DNA from: Eubacterium ramulus ATCC 29099
GTDB taxonomy: Bacteria > Bacillota > Clostridia > Lachnospirales > Lachnospiraceae
Reading direction: 5' to 3'
DNA: 48,693 nt
Assembly (NCBI RefSeq): GCF_000469345.1
Contig: NZ_KI271159.1
Span: forward strand, 1 to 48,693
The translations under genes were made by a program, and so were the position numbers. The notes beneath the pieces are model-generated. The model was given only the letters and a program-made list of their open reading frames with translations, was not told where the DNA came from and ran no database searches. Position 1 is the first letter of the stretch, and the number at the start of each line of letters is the position of its first letter. This document shows positions 43,679 through 48,693 of the stretch, in pieces.

Positions 43679-44053
43679 TTACATATTCTCATCTACGTGA
43701 AGTAAATATTTATCCAACACCTGACCTCTTACAAGATGCTGTTCCAAAATTTCTTTTGCTTTTTCTTCGTTTACTTTCACATACGTTACTTTTTCTTTGC
43801 CCGGTTCATATACTTCTACGATCGGCTCATACTGACATAATCCGATACAACCGGTCTGGGTGACTGTCACATGCTCCAGTTTTCTATCTTCTACTTCTTT
43901 TACGAGCAGATTTAAAACCGGACGCGCACCGCTTGCGATTCCACAGGTAGCCATGCCGACAACAACACGTGTATCATCTGCATGTTCAGAACGCATTCCG
44001 ATCTGCCCTTTCATTTTATCCCGAATGGCTTTCAATTCTTCTAATGATTTCAT
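43679..44053 (-). CDS. HndB-like [2Fe-2S] ferredoxin-domain subunit
   Basis: 124 residues. The thioredoxin-like ferredoxin fold has TCGIASGARPVLNLLV and TQTGCIGLCQYEPIVEV, giving Cys37, Cys70 and Cys74. Only three cysteines fit the usual four-Cys pattern. As I recall the HndB family of Desulfovibrio it also reads CGIAAGAR, so this looks like a family trait. It probably docks to the hydB/hydA complex; in other bacteria a three-subunit complex works without it. Confidence 0.88.
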   Translation of the reverse strand: MKSLEELKAIRDKMKGQIGMRSEHADDTRVVVGMATCGIASGARPVLNLLVKEVEDRKLEHVTVTQTGCIGLCQYEPIVEVYEPGKEKVTYVKVNEEKAKEILEQHLVRGQVLDKYLLHVDENM

Positions 44054-44070
44054 ATGATCCCTCCTTCGAA

Positions 44071-44634
44071 TTACCCGGGGTAATTCTGCATTCTATTAAT
44101 ATCCGATTCATTTTCTTCCAGATAATCTCTGATGAAGGAAGAAATTTCCGGTGTATTCAAAGGGATATCCCCAAGCATTTCCCGCATTTCCTTCGTATCC
44201 AGATGGAACTCTGCCTCATTCACCTGGTAGCCATAATAAAATTCAATATCCGGATGCATCACGATCAGTGAATAAACGGTCTCATTAAGATTTCCAAGCG
44301 GCATACAGTCAATATGATCTGTACAAAATATCGCCTGAATATCCGTTCCTTGACCCGACACGGATGATATGGAAAATGAGCCGCCGGTACATTCTGCTTC
44401 CTGTTTAAAAAACGGAATTCCGAGTCCGACTTTCCGAGTAGTCCTTGTAGTATAAAAAGGATCTGTCACCCGCTTCACTGTCTCTGCATCCATTCCTGTT
44501 CCGTTGTCCTTGATCTGAACCTTTATCTGCTGTTTAAACGTATTTACCCAAACCATGATTTTAATTTGTGTCGCTTTTGCGGATATGGAATTTTGTGAGA
44601 TATCCAGAATATTTAATGATATTTCCGGTAACAT
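44071..44634 (-). CDS. GHKL ATPase / histidine-kinase-like protein inside the hydrogenase operon
   Basis: 187 residues. The HATPase_c fold is clear: N-box LDISQNSISA, G1 DNGTGMD, F-box PFYTTR, G2 GLGIPF and GSFSISSVSGQGT. There is no phosphoacceptor His domain, sensor or membrane segment, and the C-terminal 60 residues are specific to this group. The ATG shares one base with the hydC stop (TAATG). Its place between two structural subunits suggests regulation of the hydrogenase or of its expression. Substrate and partner are unknown. Confidence 0.88.
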   Translation of the reverse strand: MLPEISLNILDISQNSISAKATQIKIMVWVNTFKQQIKVQIKDNGTGMDAETVKRVTDPFYTTRTTRKVGLGIPFFKQEAECTGGSFSISSVSGQGTDIQAIFCTDHIDCMPLGNLNETVYSLIVMHPDIEFYYGYQVNEAEFHLDTKEMREMLGDIPLNTPEISSFIRDYLEENESDINRMQNYPG

Positions 44635-45125
44635 TACATGTATTTTGCCAGAATACCATCCAGCTCATCCGGAGTCAGACGACCATACACATCATCATTG
44701 ATCATCATAACCGGCGCAAGACCACAGGCACCGATACAACGACAGGCATCCAGAGAGAATTTTCCATCAGCAGTACACTGACCACCGGCAATTCCGAGAA
44801 TGTCCATAAGCTTGTTATAGATATCACCTGAGCCTTTTACATAGCAGGCTGTTCCGAGACATACAGAAATTTTGTACTGTCCTTTCGGATATAAATTGAA
44901 CTGGGAGTAAAAGGTTGCTACTCCGTAGATTTTTTCCATTGGCACATCCAGTTCATCTGAGATCATTTTCTGAACTTCATATGGAAGATAGCCGTAGATT
45001 TCCTGCGCCTTCTGCATGATCGGCATCAAACAGCCTTTATCTTCGCGCAGTTCGTCGATGACTGCATGCAGCATCGCTTCCTGTTCCTGTGTTCCGTTAA
45101 ACGGAACAGATTTTGTTTTTTCCAA
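44634..45125 (-). CDS. hydC: Bifurcating hydrogenase subunit, NuoE-like [2Fe-2S]
   Basis: 163 residues. A helical N-terminus and a thioredoxin-like C-terminus with four cluster ligands: Cys89 and Cys94 (VCLGTACYVKGS) and Cys130 and Cys134 (CRCIGACGLAPVM). IYGVATFYSQFNLYP is the conserved NuoE segment. It transfers electrons next to the flavin subunit. First gene of the operon hydC - GHKL - HndB - hydB - hydA, preceded by its own promoter and a GGAGGGATAAT site. Confidence 0.95.
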   Translation of the reverse strand: MEKTKSVPFNGTQEQEAMLHAVIDELREDKGCLMPIMQKAQEIYGYLPYEVQKMISDELDVPMEKIYGVATFYSQFNLYPKGQYKISVCLGTACYVKGSGDIYNKLMDILGIAGGQCTADGKFSLDACRCIGACGLAPVMMINDDVYGRLTPDELDGILAKYM

Positions 45126-45175
45126 AATTATCCCTCCTAATATCCAATGTACTTTTTTTAATACATCTGTCTTTT

Positions 45176-45339
45176 ATACTACCATCTGTTTTCACAATAA
45201 TCAACAATTTTTTCTGGTTAGGTTTGTATAATTTATATACTTTTTATCACATAATTGTTCAAACTGCAATACATGTGCAAGTATGTTATAAAAATAACAA
45301 GTCTTTTTTGTTGAAATATAACAAATTACATGCTATACT
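45176..45339. promoter_or_regulatory. Divergent control region of the two hydrogenase operons, with a Rex-like palindrome
   Basis: Toward hydC (minus): -35 TTGATT (45199-45204), 17-base spacer, -10 TAGTAT (45176-45181). Toward 45397 (plus): -35 TTGAAA (45311-45316), 17-base spacer, TGC-TATACT extended -10 (45334-45339). Between them, ATGTTATAAAAATAACAA (45283-45300) has TGTTA-6N-TAACA half-sites with Rex spacing. The remaining sequence of the 45126-45396 gap is AT-rich and has no gene. Confidence 0.6.
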
Positions 45340-45396
45340 AATTCAAAAATATTGTGCATTTAAAAAAGTACAAAATCAGAAATTTTGGAGGCTGCT

Positions 45397-45753
45397 ATGA
45401 CGATCGCACAAATCATTTCGCTGCTGGAAGCCACTTCTCTGTCTGACACGCCGGACCTTGAGCACACCATTGAAAGTGTCTGTGGATCTGACATGATGAG
45501 TGATGTTCTGGCATTTATCAAAAAAGATGCATTATTACTGACCGGTCTGAATAACCTGCAGGTCATCCGCACCGCTGAGATGCTTGATATTGTCTGTCTG
45601 GTCTTTGTACGGGGCAAACAACCTCAGCCGGAGATGCTGCAGATGGCTGAAAATCTCGGCATAACTGTTCTGACCACGGAACACACTATGTTTGATGCCT
45701 GCGGCATTTTATATCATGCAGGACTACGGGGAGGAAGCCGAAACGATGCCTAG
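45397..45753 (+). CDS. DRTGG-domain-like regulatory protein
   Basis: 118 residues with the ATG at 45397 (GGAGG 5 bases upstream; a TTG at 45385 is in frame but less likely). The core LLLTGLNNLQVIRTAEMLDIVCLVFVRGKQPQPEMLQMAENLGITVLTTEHTMFDACGIL follows the DRTGG fold known from phosphotransacetylase and HPr-kinase relatives, often a ligand-binding module. It is the first of five genes and overlaps the next one by 8 bases. A second DRTGG-like gene is found later in the operon. Confidence 0.8.
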   Translation: MTIAQIISLLEATSLSDTPDLEHTIESVCGSDMMSDVLAFIKKDALLLTGLNNLQVIRTAEMLDIVCLVFVRGKQPQPEMLQMAENLGITVLTTEHTMFDACGILYHAGLRGGSRNDA

Positions 45754-46174
45754 TATACATTATCAATACACCGTGGATGGTGATGATTTCACCCTGGCCG
45801 GTGAAGCAAGCAGTGCTTTAAAGCAGACACTAAAACTAATGAACCTGGATGCAGATATCATCCGCCGCTGTGCCATTGCCATGTATGAAGGAGAAATCAA
45901 TATGGTAATCCATGCAAACGGTGGTATCATCGACGTAGACATCTTTCCAGATAAAGTTGTCATGGTGCTGACGGATCACGGTCCCGGAATCCCTGATGTG
46001 CCGCTTGCTATGCAGGAGGGATATTCCACCGCCGGTGAAGAAGTCCTGAACCTTGGTTTCGGTGCCGGTATGGGACTTCCAAACATGAAGCGTTCTTCCG
46101 ATGAAATGCATATCGACACTTCCATTGGTGTCGGGACTACCGTCACCATGACTATCTATATAAGGACGATCTGA
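45746..46174 (+). CDS. RsbW/SpoIIAB-like serine-protein kinase (anti-sigma-factor type)
   Basis: 142 residues with the ATG at 45746 (GGAGG about 11 bases upstream, a little distant). N-box EGEINMVIHA (48-57) with Asn52, G1 DHGPGIPD (77-84), and the G2 loop GFGAGMGL (104-111), then GTTVTMTIYI. Such kinases either bind a sigma factor or phosphorylate a small antagonist. No sigma factor or antagonist is in this window, so the target is open. It would be the functional opposite of the SpoIIE phosphatase at 31192. Confidence 0.88.
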   Translation: MPSIHYQYTVDGDDFTLAGEASSALKQTLKLMNLDADIIRRCAIAMYEGEINMVIHANGGIIDVDIFPDKVVMVLTDHGPGIPDVPLAMQEGYSTAGEEVLNLGFGAGMGLPNMKRSSDEMHIDTSIGVGTTVTMTIYIRTI

Positions 46175-46176
46175 TC

Positions 46177-47481
46177 ATGAATAAATTTTTTCACTCAGTT
46201 TATCTGGACAGTGACAAATGTACCGGATGTATCACTTGCCTGAAACGATGTCCTACACAGGCCATCCGCGTTAGAGACGGAAAAGCACATATCATCAATG
46301 AATTTTGCATTGACTGCGGCGAATGTATCCGGCATTGTCCACATCACGCCAAGCATACAAAACGGGATTTTATTCCGGTTTTAAAAGATTATAAATATAC
46401 GGTGGCACTTCCGGCACCTTCCCTGTACAGCCAGTTCAATAATGTCAAGGACACAAATATCATCCTGACAGCACTGGTTCTGGCCGGCTTTGATGATGTG
46501 TTTGAAGTAAGTGCCGGTGCAGAGATCATCTCTGAACTTTCCCGAAAGTATATCAGCGAACATCCGGAACTTTACCCATTGATCAGCACTGCCTGCCCGA
46601 CAGTCGAACGTCTGATCCGTGTACGTTTTCCGGGATTGATTCCACATTTGCTGCCAATTCTGCCACCGATGGAAGCTGCAGCTATCATTGCCCGGAAACG
46701 AGCCGCAGCCAAAACCGGTCTGGATCCATCCGACATTGGCATCATTTTTTTGTCTCCCTGCCCTTCCAAAATCACATTTATCTATGATCCACTGGGCATG
46801 CGCGAAAGTAATGTCGATGCGGTACTAGCCATTAAAGATATCTATCCGCTGCTGCTCTCTCATATGAAAGAAGCACAGAAACAGTTGGAGAATAAGGTTT
46901 CCTATACACTCTCCGGCCGTATTGGAAAAGGCTGGGCCATCAGTGGCGGCGAAGCCTATGGCATTATCTCCGATCATTACCTGGCTGCCGATGGCATCGA
47001 AAATGTAATCCGTGTACTGGAAGATCTGGAAGATGAAAAAATCTTACCGGGACTGCAATTTGTAGAGCTGAATGCCTGCAGCGCCGGTTGTGTTGGTGGC
47101 GTTCTGACCGTAGAAAATCCCTATATTGCCAAAGCAAAAGTAAAACAATCTTCCAAATACGAACCGGTACTTCGGATGCACTGTGCGGATTTTCAGGAAG
47201 AACCACCTGAAATTTTTGGCTGGACCGAACCGGTAGCTTATGAACCTGTGTACACTCTGGGAGCAAATATTTTTGAAAGTATGGAAAAAATTCTGGAAAG
47301 CCAGGAAATCCTAAAGGAACTTCCCGGACTGGATTGTGGTTCCTGCGGTTCTCCGACCTGCAAAGCCCTGGCCGAAGATATTGTAAAAGGTGTAGATTCC
47401 GCCCGCAAGGAAGACTGTATCTATTTGATGCGGGAACAATGGAAAAAGCACACCGGGAAAAAGGAGGAAAAAGAACTATGA
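46177..47481 (+). CDS. Second [FeFe] hydrogenase-like protein, group D sensory type, no PAS
   Basis: 434 residues. Two [4Fe-4S] sites (Cys15, 18, 21, 25; Cys44, 47, 50, 54), an H-cluster domain with L1 STACPT (Cys140; Ala replaces the proton-relay Cys), L2 SPCPSKI (Cys195) and L3 LNACSAGCVGG (Cys301, Cys305), and a C-terminal four-Cys module (387, 390, 395, 414) like that of hydS, but no PAS. This matches the group D sensory hydrogenases, as in Thermoanaerobacter. Its ATG lies 2 bases after the RsbW-like gene. Expected role: sense H2 or redox state and signal to the kinase. Confidence 0.87.
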   Translation: MNKFFHSVYLDSDKCTGCITCLKRCPTQAIRVRDGKAHIINEFCIDCGECIRHCPHHAKHTKRDFIPVLKDYKYTVALPAPSLYSQFNNVKDTNIILTALVLAGFDDVFEVSAGAEIISELSRKYISEHPELYPLISTACPTVERLIRVRFPGLIPHLLPILPPMEAAAIIARKRAAAKTGLDPSDIGIIFLSPCPSKITFIYDPLGMRESNVDAVLAIKDIYPLLLSHMKEAQKQLENKVSYTLSGRIGKGWAISGGEAYGIISDHYLAADGIENVIRVLEDLEDEKILPGLQFVELNACSAGCVGGVLTVENPYIAKAKVKQSSKYEPVLRMHCADFQEEPPEIFGWTEPVAYEPVYTLGANIFESMEKILESQEILKELPGLDCGSCGSPTCKALAEDIVKGVDSARKEDCIYLMREQWKKHTGKKEEKEL

Positions 47482-47822
47482 CTGTAAAAGAACTGACCCT
47501 TACGGACAATTATGAAATCGTACATCTTGGTAATCCGGAGGCTGTAATCTCTGAACCGTATTGTTGCGATCTTCTCAGTATTGCCATGGGAAATGCACCG
47601 GCTGCTTCTGCCTGGTGCACTGTTATGAGCAACATGAACACCCTGGCAGTGGCCTCTCTAACGGAATGTGCCTGCGTAATTCTCTGTCACAACGTTTCCA
47701 TTGATGAAAACATGAAGCTGAAAGCGGTCAGTGAAAATATGAATGTACTCCGAACAGCAAAACCAATCTTCACTACTGCCCTGGAGGTTTATAAAAAACT
47801 GCATGAAAACCCTGACTTATGA
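47478..47822 (+). CDS. Second DRTGG-domain-like protein
   Basis: 114 residues with ATG at 47478, GGAGG upstream, overlapping the hydrogenase-like stop (ATGA). MSNMNTLAVASLTECACVILCHNVSIDENMKLKAVSENMNVLRTAKPIFTTALEV has the DRTGG-like beta-alpha pattern and is distantly similar to the product of 45397. Five cysteines are present (two adjacent near residue 30), which is unusual for a cytoplasmic protein of this size and may reflect metal or redox sensing. Function unknown. Confidence 0.75.
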   Translation: MTVKELTLTDNYEIVHLGNPEAVISEPYCCDLLSIAMGNAPAASAWCTVMSNMNTLAVASLTECACVILCHNVSIDENMKLKAVSENMNVLRTAKPIFTTALEVYKKLHENPDL

Positions 47823-48522
47823 TCTGCATCTCCACTCCTGTCTGTCCCCCTGCGGAGACAATGAAATGACTCCTGCCACCATTGCAGGCATGGCAAAAAT
47901 CATTGGTCTGGATCTGATTGCACTGACAGATCACAATTCATGCAAAAACTGTCCTGCAATCCAGAAAGCAGCGAATGCGTACGGAATTCTTTTTCTGCCT
48001 GGAATGGAACTGACCACTGCAGAAGAAGTTCATGTACTGTGCTATTTTCCACAGCTGAATGCAGCCATGAATTTTGATTCCTATGTATCATCACATCTGC
48101 CACACATTCCAAACAAACCGGCTTTGTTTGGCGAACAACGCATCTGCGATGAAGAAGATCAGATACTGGGGCAGGAAAATCGTCTGCTAATCTCAGCCAC
48201 GGATATTCCTTTCTCTTCCGTATATGATCTGGTACAGCAGTTTGACGGCATTATGGTTCCTGCTCACATTAACAAACCAAGTACCAGTCTTCTCGGAAAT
48301 CTTGGTTTTATTCCGGAAGACAGTCGCTTTTCCTGTGCAGAAACAAAAAATGATGCGGACTGGCCATTGCTTCAGCAACAATTCCCCTATCTGCAGCATT
48401 GCAATCACCTGTGCAGCTCCGATGCCCATGATCTGAACGCAATCCATGAGCCGATTTATACCCTGCAGACCACCGGTACCACTCCGGAGGATCTTCTGAC
48501 AGCAATTCAAACCCGGATCTGA
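47803..48522 (+). CDS. PHP-domain phosphoesterase
   Basis: 239 residues with the ATG at 47803 (overlap of 20 bases with the previous gene; GGAGG is 15 bases upstream, so the start is not certain). Metal-binding motifs: DLHLHS (His9, His11), LTDHNS (Asp43, His44), GMELTT (Glu69), VHVLCYF (His77) and SSDAHD near residue 203. Related proteins hydrolyse phosphate esters such as histidinol phosphate or nucleotides. PHP genes recur in hydrogenase-linked clusters, but the substrate here is unknown. Confidence 0.88.
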   Translation: MKTLTYDLHLHSCLSPCGDNEMTPATIAGMAKIIGLDLIALTDHNSCKNCPAIQKAANAYGILFLPGMELTTAEEVHVLCYFPQLNAAMNFDSYVSSHLPHIPNKPALFGEQRICDEEDQILGQENRLLISATDIPFSSVYDLVQQFDGIMVPAHINKPSTSLLGNLGFIPEDSRFSCAETKNDADWPLLQQQFPYLQHCNHLCSSDAHDLNAIHEPIYTLQTTGTTPEDLLTAIQTRI

Positions 48523-48596
48523 CCGCTGACGGTCTGCATTCCGGCATTGCAAAAAGCATTGATAAAAAAACAAAAGGCAGGAAGTTTTAAACAAGA

Positions 48597-48650
48597 AAAG
48601 CTGTAAAACAGACCGGTGATATCATCTCACCATTTCTATTTTACAGCTTT
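48597..48650 (+). terminator. Large hairpin after the PHP gene
   Basis: AAAGCTGTAAAA (48597-48608) pairs with TTTTACAGCTTT (48639-48650), with an inner GGTGA-7nt-TCACC hairpin. It lies 75 bases after the stop. The T-tract is weak, CTTTCCTTATT. A short GACCG-CTGA-CGGTC hairpin sits at the stop codon itself. Confidence 0.6.
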
Positions 48651-48658
48651 CCTTATTA

Positions 48659-48687
48659 CGAAAGCGGACATTCACAATCCGCTTTCG
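48659..48687. repeat. Second full copy of the intergenic hairpin repeat
   Basis: CGAAAGCGGA and TCCGCTTTCG form a perfect 10-base stem around CATTCACAA. It matches the copy at 5582-5610 at all but one position. It lies at the right edge of the window, after the PHP gene terminator. Confidence 0.8.
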
Positions 48688-48693
48688 CTACTT

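Noticed and set aside
43679-44053. HndB-like protein as a broken ferredoxin lacking a cluster cysteine
   Set aside because: The family itself appears to use the CGIAxGAR form, so the missing Cys does not indicate decay.
45310-45326. TTGTTG-5N-TAACAA as a second Rex site
   Set aside because: Half-site spacing is one base short of the 18-base Rex site, and it overlaps the -35, so it is probably coincidental A/T richness.
1-48693. CRISPR arrays, tRNA or rRNA genes, IS elements, prophage
   Set aside because: No regularly spaced repeats, cloverleaf sequences, transposase or phage structural genes were seen on either strand.

Overview
The window reads as a chromosomal segment of a strictly anaerobic, spore-lineage Clostridium relative, most likely a gut Lachnospiraceae. 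The evidence is moderate GC, strong AGGAGG-type ribosome binding sites, GerW, the yloU-fakA-recG block divergent from rpmB, electron-bifurcating [FeFe] hydrogenase genes, and several genes of families that I associate mainly with Lachnospiraceae. I cannot name a species. No phage, insertion sequence, rRNA, tRNA or CRISPR array was seen. Nearly everything is on the minus strand; the plus-strand genes are a CLC transporter, rpmB and the last five genes.

Layout. 1-2874: copper efflux (csoR then copA, with a CsoR-type operator inside the promoter; copA runs off the left edge). 2947-7520: a pantothenate and CoA operon, panG-panB-panC-panD-coaBC. 7631-12850: an uncharacterised three-gene operon (large beta/alpha-solenoid protein, degenerate Hsp70/actin-fold protein, TPR-like protein), divergent from a CLC-family anion transporter (13053-14315). 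14367-18959: recG, fakA, an Asp23 protein and the divergent rpmB. 19001-21860: a hairpin-rich spacer, a 50-residue membrane protein, gerW, a DUF2953 protein, an unknown protein and a NUDIX hydrolase. 21942-31098: a long division, repair and RNA-modification run (miaB, NusG-II protein, ruvA, ruvB, zapA, U32 protein, SEDS glycosyltransferase, transpeptidase) in which the last two genes overlap by 173 bases in different frames. 31192-34088: a PAS-containing sensory [FeFe] hydrogenase with a SpoIIE-type phosphatase. 34237-39904: a dlt-like operon (MBOAT, SGNH, adenylation enzyme, carrier protein) carrying an extra PLP-dependent decarboxylase. 40113-45125: electron-bifurcating hydrogenase genes. 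45397-48522: a divergent regulatory operon (two DRTGG-like proteins, an RsbW-like kinase, a second H-cluster protein without PAS, a PHP phosphoesterase).

How it fits together. The pan-coa operon supplies 4'-phosphopantetheine, which the carrier protein of the dlt-like operon would need. The bifurcating hydrogenase handles NADH and ferredoxin reoxidation. Two separate putative H2-sensing modules, one paired with a phosphatase and one with an RsbW-like kinase, lie on either side of it, and a Rex-like palindrome sits in the divergent control region. The best candidates for undescribed biology are the Hsp70-like three-gene operon and the dlt-like operon with a decarboxylase. The split kinase/phosphatase H2-sensing arrangement and the overlapping SEDS/transpeptidase genes come next.
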